Below, one piece after another: positions 9,201-14,340 of a stretch of 18,852 bases of DNA (the stretch's first letter is position 1; every line of letters begins with the position of its first letter). The translations under genes were made by a program, and so were the position numbers. Source of the stretch: CAYJXJ01 sp964374095 (GTDB taxonomy: Bacteria; Elusimicrobiota; Elusimicrobia; UBA1565; UBA9628); assembly GCA_964374095.1 (NCBI GenBank), contig CAYJXJ010000085.1, positions 1 to 18,852 on the forward strand. Reading direction: 5' to 3'. Under the pieces are notes generated by a model. It saw only the letters and a list, made by a program, of their open reading frames with translations. It was not told where the DNA came from and made no database searches.

Positions 9201-9884
9201 CGGAAAATCTCGGGCCGTGCGCCTGAACGCGTCCTTGAGCTCGGCCTGTCGCGCCGGAAGCTCGCGCCCAGGCGGGCTCCCCGGCGCGCTCCCATCGAAG
9301 TTGACGAGCCCGGCCTTAACGGGGCTCGCCCCCGAGGGCGCGCGCCAGGGAGGCAAGGGCGGCCTGCCGCCCTCCTCGACCGCGGCTCCCGGATCGATCG
9401 CGCGCCGGAGCAGGTCACCCTCCCCCCGCGTGAACATCCCGGCGACGATCCGAGCGTGGCAGAGATAGGAGCGCTTGAGCTTCTCCTCCTTCCATTCAAG
9501 CGGCGCGCTGAGCACGCGCAACTCGATCAAGATCCGGGGGAATTGGCCCTGCGCGATCGCTTGGTCGAGGCGCTCGAGCGAGTCGATCGTCCCGACGAGG
9601 GTCTCGCGCGCCGAGTCTTCGGGATCTTCGGAGTCCGGCGCATAGCCCTTGGCGAACTCGTCTTGAAGCCTCTTGAGCTTCTTGAGATAAAGCGGATCGC
9701 CGCCGGGCCTGACGCAGCGCGGGATTTTCTCATCCGCCGAGCTCTCGAGCTGCTCCCGGAGGACCTTCATGAACTCCAACTCCGGCGAGTCGAAGTCCTG
9801 CGGTTCGGCCGCCGCGGCGCTCGCGGCCGCCAACAGCAGCGCCAGGAGGCCATAGCGGCTCATCAGGCGGACCGAGGGGCCCAT
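3204..9884 (-). CDS. Giant exported protein with ParB-like and kinase-like modules
   Basis: One uninterrupted frame of 2226 codons. I chose the ATG at 9884 because a TTGCGC-N17-TAAACT promoter ends eight bases before it; alternatives are 9863 (MSRYGLL) and 9932. The N-terminus is a signal peptide (hydrophobic LLALLLAAASAAAA, then EPQDF). Residues about 30-560 are charged and helical. About 575-760 looks beta-rich with repeated DG turns. A hydrophobic stretch lies at about 1117-1150, and a 26-residue repeat begins at Leu1308. Residues about 1475-1575 include DGNGRLFAIKKA (Asp1550-Arg1554), like the core of ParB/sulfiredoxin-fold domains. Residues about 1745-1925 look like a small-molecule or RIO/APH-type kinase: Lys1765 in VVLKLN, His1881-Gly-Asp1883 in HGDLSNPSN, and Asp1907-Trp-Asp1909 in VIDWDG. 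The last 300 residues are unassigned. Overall function is unknown. An effector, surface or periplasmic enzyme role is inference. It is divergent from the 10009 gene. Confidence 0.85.
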   Translation of the reverse strand: MGPSVRLMSRYGLLALLLAAASAAAAEPQDFDSPELEFMKVLREQLESSADEKIPRCVRPGGDPLYLKKLKRLQDEFAKGYAPDSEDPEDSARETLVGTIDSLERLDQAIAQGQFPRILIELRVLSAPLEWKEEKLKRSYLCHARIVAGMFTRGEGDLLRRAIDPGAAVEEGGRPPLPPWRAPSGASPVKAGLVNFDGSAPGSPPGRELPARQAELKDAFRRTARDFPSFEIKEEPGRPYPGSGALLDSSSKLAPEQIEALFGLLPDYEDLRGEIAALEARQGAGGAAAEDELEGLARRLSELELKAEGSRPMRLALEGLRRRLLAAMGLLDAKETPGTKLTVSELLELRAAQRLGLFPDLLDQRAVGWDNKNGVFMKLGGALERRPLDADELGELFDAYRQRPLRGDDLKTLDAALETIALVLEDSPNGAERVLGRLFDGFAAADWGELHRADPIRFQSVLVKLRSSGERAPAAARSRLKKTDSLGKFLARLEGEDRTALDGTRRWGEAADRGGPLETAALIALRQIAQMSGFPEASRLAQRALLHRVVSARRELGEKIESFDWTSLPDDKLGRAGSQVFFEDGTMEFISGDRSRVTIKSRDGKYEQTVDGAEKFARIISDGEGKLFYEFDPSFGRYEILRYYGHGRLPKDRPLSLAPGLKPELLYLKDPRQPSGQSPDPSLVISKVDGAGKPILDERGTPIVIELLNPDGSRIEYIRSAEGQLLGAMFHGSDDPNDKERFGYYEFQLSTETIGPSLNLSAVPLLVQDDQHIFERFLRELPSFDNAFARAMAGDQDLVVMSVAITQGRKMDIVLGQRGADGTPRPVRRMTAYREFGGYDEDYTPSHLAVMIAQFDESGGGWELPWQVWRFGLDGDKRSVYAVNPKDGRIAEAPERIDSRVDGAWSALTKKPEAPEKWVAWRDYPKLAVGMALDWYSERFWGGVDRLSQAGHYVFSPFQSAFYSAEGWLLQGYASGDALIRGENAWNASIEVEAGYTLRQAAFRQWLDRWLGKSLVPPKPPGEGQEEAARFKTEQAAFERGVREAYQEALLGLGRDQGEAIRKAMQLRIKKKREGTVFKDFPIRFQEEAMEAFESAGMANLSRELMRMGREAYAKDGFAAGAGFYGLAGLMVWGEVAATTQMIGVTKALAAAKWTKLPPAVVLAAKENPKLLQTLALKPSELERLTKGLNTWHTIEKGEAALMLTPAALYAGRDSAHLAWAVGVSGDKDAAAASFDAAFTHAVSLGGFALHYGRTASTALAQRFRGPPQSHPSPAEVIAETAAGKTGSTGKPGAHQEAPGKAHDDPSLTPEQKIEALRADAEGAVRRILENGKLSPEQKIEALLANVDAAALVGRNQTVTDAFLKAAKAAKAIDVSGLGPVEQVRALGDLIASRRGGGRGPPQEEPSAEAKPSESKTAGGKGERIAFAVRRNMSKLGEVWGMSGRDFYGKFLEIVRLRPLTESTAAKSTKTTKLMNLNDVELIHPITPNFGPAYRKAQTRGADLAKFLNKHPEIDVLDLNFQQEGPVTSFRSKEAMRAIQMRDGKVVVYDGNGRLFAIKKANGELNSPRDLKVELIVVSEKAIGDATKLVNAIRENNGASGFDPVAETFAPGSKPGASRADGGGSDHMPLPYFSDGADASTVLALMGARPSDLTRELRNLVSSEGGELKYGHQLARRARGSESNEEALDGLLQFYLDCRRNGRIDKGFVPALYVEDAAVAPRAPPSDLSQGELPELRGFKFMFPDVPHRDNVLRGRMNGRDVVLKLNAEPGEFAAQRRAFEAAALGPDSVVRVPEPLGRQPTADALRPEEAARIRETLGANEHLEHYSEKDAVVSEAVPGDFVSLKDVLRGKAALEAPISAADFKALRRAFEGFNAAGIEHGDLSNPSNILVGREPTNGRRRFFVIDWDGKPKSRDAAALGALEAELRGKRLLSVTKDPLAMFELGEGSKPIDARIARHRLRNGDLHWEKFEKAGWDARLAQAWADEYRAKKLAATAELFDELSLALTKRKPKYVPGTRSPTPEEQTNLGEKFYFPDGKSTEEILKDGDDLVGYVPTRYVSEARARAAAEGMLAAAKELEQIADKLDIPFDRSRPSMILTGLDKIKHRKEMSAFWGMSELLGPQRVATDIREGRFTRAMAERMGFTKDRLDLIKAYYLFYRHQSFENPTPEAGGRAYAQRIAGRIVILRRGDDDMGGNYTAPGRRDAFAALYWLLTDREIDEGPPR
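3684..3698. repeat. CG dinucleotide tract (7.5 units) inside the giant gene
   Basis: A 15-base run of alternating C and G lies within the 3' part of the giant minus-strand gene, where it encodes Ala/Arg residues (EARARAAAE). Slippage here would shift the reading frame about 165 codons before the stop. High G+C alone could explain it. Confidence 0.5.
5823..5963 (-). repeat. Tandem 26-residue repeat coding unit (PEQKIEAL)
   Basis: Two adjacent coding units in the giant gene begin LTPEQKIEAL (from residue 1308) and LSPEQKIEAL (from residue 1334), spaced exactly 26 codons apart. The nucleotide sequence differs at several third positions, so this is an old protein-level duplication rather than a fresh DNA repeat. 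The similarity fades after about 20 residues in the second copy. Both units are predicted helical and sit in the linker between the hydrophobic middle region and the ParB-like segment. Confidence 0.6.
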
Positions 9885-9892
9885 ACACCCGA

Positions 9893-9921
9893 AGTTTAGC
9901 CCAGGTTCTCCCGGCGCGCAA
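9893..9921 (-). promoter_or_regulatory. Promoter of the giant gene, leaderless-type
   Basis: Reading the minus strand, TTGCGC (9921-9916), a 17-base spacer and TAAACT (9898-9893) form a plausible housekeeping promoter. The -10 box ends eight bases before the ATG at 9884, so the transcript would start at or within a base or two of that codon. There is no room for a Shine-Dalgarno sequence. This is the main reason for preferring the 9884 start. Confidence 0.6.
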
Positions 9922-9972
9922 GACCGACCCACAAAAGAGCGTGGGGGCGATGGACTTCGGCGGGGATTTGCC

Positions 9973-10001
9973 TTGAAATTTCGCGGTTCCGAGGCTACAC
10001 T
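9973..10001 (+). promoter_or_regulatory. Promoter of the 10009 gene, leaderless-type
   Basis: TTGAAA (9973-9978), a 17-base spacer and TACACT (9996-10001) give a good match to a sigma-70-type promoter. Only seven bases separate the -10 box from the ATG at 10009, placing the predicted transcript start on the start codon. A TTG reading start at 9973 is in frame but coincides with the -35 box, so it is very unlikely to be used. Confidence 0.65.
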
Positions 10002-10008
10002 TCAAGGG

Positions 10009-11616
10009 ATGAACCCCCTGTTCCCGGGCCTGCTGGCGGCCGCCCTCCTCCCGGCGGTTTCGTTGGCTCAGACCGTCTCTCTTAAGCAAGTTCGCGCCGA
10101 GCTCGAACGCGACGAATACGGCCCCTACCTGACGCAAGTCTTCGACGAGGCGCTGAAGCGGGAGGCTCCTGGGGGCCCACCCGCGGTCGATCTCCGTACC
10201 TTCCGCGTCATGCTCAACGCGATGCAGAGCGATATATTGAAGGAGCGACGTGACGCGCTGACCTCTCCCGCCCCTCCTCAATACCTCTCCGCGGGCGTGC
10301 CCAATCCAGCTTATGAGCTCTGGAAGGGCCAGGCCACCGCGGTATCCGGGACGTTCGAGAACGCAGCCCGGCGGCTCACCCAATTCTCACGACAATGGGG
10401 CGAGCAATTCAGGCAGCAGGGCCGCGGGACGCAAACGCCTGGGGAGAATCCGGTCGATGACACGAGCGATCCCGGTACGCGCGGCGCCGCGAGTCCCCTC
10501 GATCCCGCGGCGGCTTTCGACGCGGGGCTGGGAGAAGGCCCCGGCGCCGGTGATTCCTCAGGCGGCGCGCCGCTGCGCCAAGGAATCGCCCCCGGGCTGA
10601 AAAGCGCCGAGGTGACGGTGGCGCGTGCGGCCGGCCAAGGCGCGGCGCTCAAGGGCAGCCTCAACGCCGACGACGGGCTCGCGGGCCCCGCCGGAGCCGG
10701 CGGGCAGTTCGGCAATTCGGCGCCGGGACGCGACGCGGCGGCGCCCGCCGCCGGTGCGGCGGGCTTCCCCGTCGGCGGCGCGGGCGCGCTCAATCTGGCC
10801 GACCCGCAAAGCCCCCAGGACCTGGCCTTGGCCGCTTCGGGGGCTTTCCGCGAGTCCGCGCGCGCGCTGGGGCTGCGCGCCGGCGCCGGTTCCGATGGGC
10901 GCCCGGCGCTGTTGGGGCCAGGGGGGGTGCCGGCCACGCCCGCGCAGGTCGCGCAGTTTCGCGAGCGGGTGCAGTCGGAGCCCGCGGCCTTGACCCAGTT
11001 TCCGAACCTCTTTGATCCCGCGGCGGGAGGCATCGAGCGCTCCCAATTCCAGGACCTCAAGTCGGATTTCGCGAACAAGCCCGAGATGCGCGACAAGGAG
11101 TTCAAGCACGTCGCGATCACGGAGAAAGAGCGCGATTTCGTGCGCTCGCAATCGTGCGAGAAGGCCTCGGGCGAGTGCAACGAGAGCGCCGAGAAGTCCT
11201 ACAAGAAAGACGAGTTCGTCCCTCCCCCCGATCTTAAGGCGATGTGGAAAAAGGCGCGCGAGGCCTACCGCGAGACGGCCAAAGCCGCGCGCGCGGCCCG
11301 CGCGACTCTCGGCGGCTCGCGGCTGAGCCTGGGCCGGGTCGGCGAGCGGCTCAAACGCTTTTTCGGCGGGGCGCTGTCGGAAGGATCGGGAGGCGGGGAG
11401 ACGGGGACTCTCCTCGCCGGCTCCGCGGCGCCGGCCTACGTGGGCGGGGGCCCGCCGCGCGCCGAAGCGGTCTCGGCCGGCCGGTCCCGGCAAGGTCTCG
11501 GCGCGCGCCCGGCCTCCGAGCCGGTCTTCCCGGCCAAGAAGGGGCCGCCCGGCTGGTGGGTCTGGCTGATGACCGTGGCGCTCGGGCTTGCGGTGCTGAC
11601 GCTGGCGCGGCGCTAG
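10009..11616 (+). CDS. Exported protein of unknown function with C-terminal membrane anchor
   Basis: A 535-residue protein I do not recognise. The ATG at 10009 gives a signal peptide (LLAAALLPAVSLAQ). Residues about 22-130 look helical and folded. Residues about 135-300 are Gly/Ala/Pro-rich low complexity with little predicted structure. A charged helical part follows at about 305-450, containing the only two cysteines (Cys383 and Cys390, in SCEKASGEC), which could form a local disulfide if exported. The tail ends GPPGWWVWLM, a hydrophobic helix (about 516-533) and a final Arg-Arg. Signal peptide plus terminal helix plus basic end suggests an envelope-anchored protein with most of its mass outside the cytoplasm, and the layout resembles processed CTERM sorting tails. 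It is divergent from the giant gene with a 124-nt gap, so the two may be co-regulated. Confidence 0.75.
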   Translation: MNPLFPGLLAAALLPAVSLAQTVSLKQVRAELERDEYGPYLTQVFDEALKREAPGGPPAVDLRTFRVMLNAMQSDILKERRDALTSPAPPQYLSAGVPNPAYELWKGQATAVSGTFENAARRLTQFSRQWGEQFRQQGRGTQTPGENPVDDTSDPGTRGAASPLDPAAAFDAGLGEGPGAGDSSGGAPLRQGIAPGLKSAEVTVARAAGQGAALKGSLNADDGLAGPAGAGGQFGNSAPGRDAAAPAAGAAGFPVGGAGALNLADPQSPQDLALAASGAFRESARALGLRAGAGSDGRPALLGPGGVPATPAQVAQFRERVQSEPAALTQFPNLFDPAAGGIERSQFQDLKSDFANKPEMRDKEFKHVAITEKERDFVRSQSCEKASGECNESAEKSYKKDEFVPPPDLKAMWKKAREAYRETAKAARAARATLGGSRLSLGRVGERLKRFFGGALSEGSGGGETGTLLAGSAAPAYVGGGPPRAEAVSAGRSRQGLGARPASEPVFPAKKGPPGWWVWLMTVALGLAVLTLARR

Positions 11617-11758
11617 CTACTGTTTGAAGGTCCTCCATCTGGATCGTGGGGGGCGCGGTGAGGCTAAATCGCGGCGCCCCGATCAGGCGGGGGGTTGCCA
11701 GTCGGGGCGCGGCTAGGCCCCCGGCGACGCCTAAAAACAGCGGCGCGAGAGAGGGCAT
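11351..11758 (-). CDS. Possible small exported protein (doubtful)
   Basis: An open frame of 135 codons starts at 11758 with MPSLAPLFLGVAGGLAAPRL, which could be a weak signal peptide. A -10-like TAGAAT ends six bases before the ATG, the same geometry as the leaderless-type promoters in this window, although I see no matching -35 box. Against it, the last two thirds lies antisense to the 3' end of the 10009 gene and is Arg/Pro/Ser-rich, which is typical of a shadow frame. Only about the first 47 codons lie in free DNA. No family is recognisable. Treat it as a candidate only. Confidence 0.22.
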   Translation of the reverse strand: MPSLAPLFLGVAGGLAAPRLATPRLIGAPRFSLTAPPTIQMEDLQTVASAAPASAPQARAPRSSARPTSRAAPSWPGRPARRPGARRDLAGTGRPRPLRRAAGPRPRRPAPRSRRGESPSPRLPILPTAPRRKSV

Positions 11759-11893
11759 GTTCTCATTCTAGGGCATCGGCGACGGCGCCGTATCGACCGG
11801 AGAGCCTAGAACGGCGCCGCCATTGGGCCCTCGCGGTTTTAGGCCATTGCGGACCAACTGCCGCGGGGCAGTTCTGCTCCGAAGCGTTCCGGA
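11617..11893. other. Intergenic region rich in inverted repeats
   Basis: This 277-base gap lies between the plus-strand anchored protein and the minus-strand Msr gene, which converge on it. It carries GGGGCGC (11650-11656), GCGCCCCGA (11674-11682) and TCGGGGCGC (11702-11710), so the middle element can pair with either neighbour. It also has TTCTAGG (11767-11773) with CCTAGAA (11806-11812) around the perfect palindrome ACGGCGCCGT (11783-11792), and a tight hairpin at 11856-11873. None is followed by a clear T-run. A small minus-strand ORF starting at 11758 may also be real. Confidence 0.6.
11856..11873 (-). terminator. Hairpin 20 nt after the Msr gene stop
   Basis: AACTGCC and GGCAGTT form a perfect seven-base-pair stem with a four-base loop, beginning 20 bases past the Msr stop codon on the minus strand. 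Its position suits a transcript 3' end. It lacks a following U-run, so it would be either a Rho-assisted terminator or an RNA-stabilising hairpin. Confidence 0.4.
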
Positions 11894-12907
11894 TCAGTCC
11901 CGCAAGAAATGGCAGGTGTAGCCGCCGGGGTTCTTCTGGAGGTAATCCTGGTGGTAGCCCTCGGCCTCGTGGAACTTGACTGCCGGGACGATCTGGGTCA
12001 CCACGGGCCGCTTCCACTTGCCGGACTTGTCCACCCGGGCTTTCACCTTCTCGGCGACGCGGCGCTGTTCCTCGTTTTGATAGAAGATCGCCGAGCGGTA
12101 CTGGGTGCCGCGGTCGTTGCCTTGCTGGTTTAGGGTCGTCGGGTCGTGCATGCGGAAGAACCAGCCGAGCAGGTCTTCATAGGTGATCTTCGAGGGGTCG
12201 AAGGAGACCCGGACGCTCTCGGCGTGTCCGGTCGAACCGGTCTTAACCGTTTCATAGACCGCGCTCGGCGTGGTCCCGCCCGTGTAGCCCACCACGGTTT
12301 CAACGATTCCGGGGATTTTTCGCAGAAGGTCTTCCATCCCCCAGAAGCAGCCCCCGGCGAAGATGGCGACCTGGAGTTTCTCGGCGGCGGCCTTATCAAA
12401 GAGAGGCGCGTACTCGCTGAGCCCCTCCTCTTTGAGGCGCTCGGCCGGGACGAAGCGCAGGGACGCCGAGTTGATGCAGTACCGGAGGCCCGTCGGGGCA
12501 GGCCCGTCGTCGAAGACGTGCCCGAGGTGGGAGTCGCCGTGCTTGGAGCGTACCTCAGTCCTGCTCATGAAAAGTCGCCGGTCTTTCTTTTCAACGACGT
12601 TCTCGGCGACCAGGGGCCGGGAAAAGCTCGGCCAGCCCGTGCCGGATTCGAATTTGTCCTGGGAGGAGAACAGGGGCTCACCGCTCACCACGTCCACGTA
12701 GACTCCGGAGGCGTGGTTGTCCCAGAACTCGTTGCGGAAGGGCGGCTCGGTGCCCTCCTCCTGGGTGACTTTGTACTGCACCGCGGTCAGGCGCTTCCTG
12801 AGCTCGGCGTCTTCCGGCTTGGCGTGTTTCTTCATGTTTTTCCCCGTGGCGGCCGCGGCAAGCGCGGTCGCGAGTATCATCAGGCATACGATCCGCAGGT
12901 AGTTCAT
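11894..12907 (-). CDS. msrBA: Bifunctional methionine sulfoxide reductase, MsrB-MsrA fusion, exported
   Basis: Reduces both epimers of methionine sulfoxide in proteins. The start at 12907 is supported by GGAGG seven bases upstream; the in-frame ATG at 12922 lies inside a hairpin. The 337-residue product begins with a signal peptide (MNYLRIVCLMILATALAAAA), so it should repair periplasmic proteins. The MsrB domain comes first (about 30-165), with GVYVDVVSGEPLF, SGTGWPSF and catalytic Cys144 in RYCINSASL. MsrA follows (about 175-337), with catalytic Cys187 in GGCFWGMED and a likely resolving Cys332 in YTCHFLRD. The MsrB half has no zinc-binding CxxC pairs and carries Thr in the SGTGWPSF position where many MsrB proteins have the resolving Cys, so Cys144 has no obvious partner within its own domain. 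It is the last gene of a three-gene minus-strand run, 42 nt after the START gene. Confidence 0.93.
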   Translation of the reverse strand: MNYLRIVCLMILATALAAAATGKNMKKHAKPEDAELRKRLTAVQYKVTQEEGTEPPFRNEFWDNHASGVYVDVVSGEPLFSSQDKFESGTGWPSFSRPLVAENVVEKKDRRLFMSRTEVRSKHGDSHLGHVFDDGPAPTGLRYCINSASLRFVPAERLKEEGLSEYAPLFDKAAAEKLQVAIFAGGCFWGMEDLLRKIPGIVETVVGYTGGTTPSAVYETVKTGSTGHAESVRVSFDPSKITYEDLLGWFFRMHDPTTLNQQGNDRGTQYRSAIFYQNEEQRRVAEKVKARVDKSGKWKRPVVTQIVPAVKFHEAEGYHQDYLQKNPGGYTCHFLRD

Positions 12908-12913
12908 CGTTGT

Positions 12914-12941
12914 CCCTCCCATCTCTGGGTGAATGGGAGGG
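12914..12941 (-). promoter_or_regulatory. Hairpin burying the msrBA ribosome binding site
   Basis: On the minus-strand RNA, CCCTCCCAT and ATGGGAGGG form a perfect nine-base-pair stem around a ten-base loop (12923-12932). The second arm contains the complete GGGAGG Shine-Dalgarno sequence, which sits seven bases ahead of the ATG at 12907. Closed, the stem would block translation. It starts eight bases after the START gene stop codon, so ribosomes finishing that gene could open it. It could be a thermometer, a translational coupling device or a protein-binding site. The sequence does not say which. Confidence 0.6.
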
Positions 12942-12949
12942 GTGATTCG

Positions 12950-13639
12950 TTACAGGCCGACGGAAGCCGGTCCGTCCTGCCTGACAAGGTCCTTCACGCC
13001 CGGATGCTCGCCCACGTCGGGCTTGGCCGCCTGGCGGCGCAGGCCCAACAGGGTTTGGCGCGGCCAGCCCTTTTGAACAAGATTGACGACCCAGGCCGGG
13101 ACGAGGCCCTTGGGGTCGGCCTGGATCTCCACGGTGACGAAGGTGGAGCGGCCTCCGTGCTTGGGCCGGAGAGTAAAGAGGCTCTCTTTTAAATCAGCGC
13201 GGATGATGCCGGGTCTGGGAGGCTGGAGCGGGTCCTGCACCGAGCGCATGCGGATGGTGAGGGTCTCGGTCGCCGCGTCCCAGGAGGCCTCGGAGCGGAT
13301 GACGAAGTCCCGGTCGCGGGTGGGCCACGGGGCGGCGGTGTGGTTGTACTCCACGCGGTCGGTCGGAGAGGATTCCCGCAGGATGCGCGACTCCCGGAGC
13401 CGGGAGATCCATTCGACATGGCGTGGCGCGTCGGCCAGGACCGCCGCGACCCGGGCCATGCCGGCCGGCACCAGGGTCTCCCCTCGGAAGGCGACCAACC
13501 GGCTGCCCGGGACATCGCGGCTGAGCACCAGGACGCCGTCGGCGTTGCTGAGGACATGCCAGGGCCTCGCGGGGGGGGACGCGTGGCTCGTTCCGGCGAG
13601 GAAAACCCAGGCGGCGGCGCCGGCGACGCTACTGGACAC
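12950..13639 (-). CDS. Exported START-domain lipid-binding-type protein
   Basis: The GTG at 13639 gives 229 residues with an N-terminal signal-like stretch (VAGAAAWVFLAGTSHAS). An in-frame TTG at 13645 sits at better distance from AAAAGG and would add two residues. The rest fits a START/SRPBCC lipid-transfer fold: SRDVPGSRLVAFRGE, then LADAPRHVEWISRLRESRIL, YNHTAAPWPTRDRDFV and a C-terminal helix (GLVPAWVVNLVQKGWP). These patterns are typical of bacterial START-domain proteins, which hold a hydrophobic ligand in a helix-grip cavity. The ligand is unknown here, and a periplasmic location is inferred from the signal peptide. The start overlaps the stop of the upstream coiled-coil gene by 11 nt, which suggests translational coupling, and msrBA follows 42 nt later. 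Confidence 0.85.
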   Translation of the reverse strand: MSSSVAGAAAWVFLAGTSHASPPARPWHVLSNADGVLVLSRDVPGSRLVAFRGETLVPAGMARVAAVLADAPRHVEWISRLRESRILRESSPTDRVEYNHTAAPWPTRDRDFVIRSEASWDAATETLTIRMRSVQDPLQPPRPGIIRADLKESLFTLRPKHGGRSTFVTVEIQADPKGLVPAWVVNLVQKGWPRQTLLGLRRQAAKPDVGEHPGVKDLVRQDGPASVGL

Positions 13640-14315
13640 GCTCAAGAATCCTTTTCGACCAGGACTGGAGGTTCTCGGCCTCCCGGCCGAGGTCGGCGCA
13701 GCGGTTCTCAAGGGCGATGGATTCGCCCGTGAGTCCCGCGCGGCGCAGTTCCCAGCCGGCGGATCGGGCGTCGCGCTCCAATCGGGCGGTCTCCTCGGCG
13801 AGCGCGCCGGCGTCCGCGACCAGTTGCTGAGCCGGCGTCACGAGCTCCGGATCCTTCTGGACTTGGTGGGCCAGGACGAAGGCGCGGCCTTCGGCGTTGG
13901 AGGCCCGGGACGCCAGCTCGCCGATGTCGGAAATGAGGCGGTCGAGCTCATGGCGAAGCCACGGGTCTTGCGGGTAGGGCGGGTACGGGTAGCGCGGCGG
14001 ATAGGGTTGCGGCGGGACGGGCTGGGGTGGATAGGGACGCCGGGGCGGGTAGGGCTGAGGAGCTGTCAACGCGCGCCGACGCAGCTCTTGGATGCGCTCC
14101 CGCAGGGACGGGATCTCTCCGGCGATGGTCCGGGCTTCAAAAGCCAGCTCTCCGAGCTCGCGGGCGGCGCCGGTCCGCATGACGGCGTGCCGGTCGGTCC
14201 GTTGGGCCTGGAAGGATTCGCGCAATCGGCTCAGGCGGGACTCGAATGAAAGTCCGGAGGCGGCCGCGGGCCCGGCGAACAAGACGGCTGTGATCATGGC
14301 GGCGGTGGTGGTCAT
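13629..14315 (-). CDS. Exported coiled-coil protein with Pro/Tyr-rich linker
   Basis: A 228-residue protein with no family I recognise. The ATG at 14315 is well supported by GAGGAGGAG a few bases upstream. A signal peptide (MTTTAAMITAVLFAGPAAAS) precedes two helical, heptad-like parts, residues about 22-82 and 117-228, separated by a proline- and tyrosine-rich linker (86-118) built from PYPP-type units. Such linkers are usually extended and can span distance in the periplasm or cell wall. The helical parts are rich in Leu, Glu, Arg and Ala, as expected for a structural or scaffold protein. It is the first gene of the run that also carries the START-domain protein and MsrBA, and its stop overlaps the START gene start. 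A strong promoter lies immediately upstream. Confidence 0.78.
   Translation of the reverse strand: MTTTAAMITAVLFAGPAAASGLSFESRLSRLRESFQAQRTDRHAVMRTGAARELGELAFEARTIAGEIPSLRERIQELRRRALTAPQPYPPRRPYPPQPVPPQPYPPRYPYPPYPQDPWLRHELDRLISDIGELASRASNAEGRAFVLAHQVQKDPELVTPAQQLVADAGALAEETARLERDARSAGWELRRAGLTGESIALENRCADLGREAENLQSWSKRILERVQ
13962..14060 (-). repeat. PYPP-type proline/tyrosine-rich repeat region
   Basis: Encodes residues 86-118 of the coiled-coil protein as irregular short units (QPYPP, RRPYPP, QPVPP, QPYPP, RYPYPP). It joins two helical regions. The DNA is correspondingly low in complexity (CCTACCCGCC-like units), which could allow length variation between strains. Confidence 0.65.
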
Positions 14316-14340
14316 GGCGCTCCTCCTCGACGAAGAAGCT

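Noticed and set aside
3204..9884. Polymorphic toxin interpretation of the giant protein
   Set aside because: No typical delivery repeats (Rhs, filamentous haemagglutinin, VgrG or PAAR), no known nuclease or deaminase tip and no small immunity gene at its 3' end, where the neighbour is a convergent hydrolase.
10558..11493. 311-codon minus-strand frame opposite the anchored-protein gene
   Set aside because: Arg/Gly/Ala-rich shadow. The plus-strand frame has a promoter, signal peptide and membrane tail.
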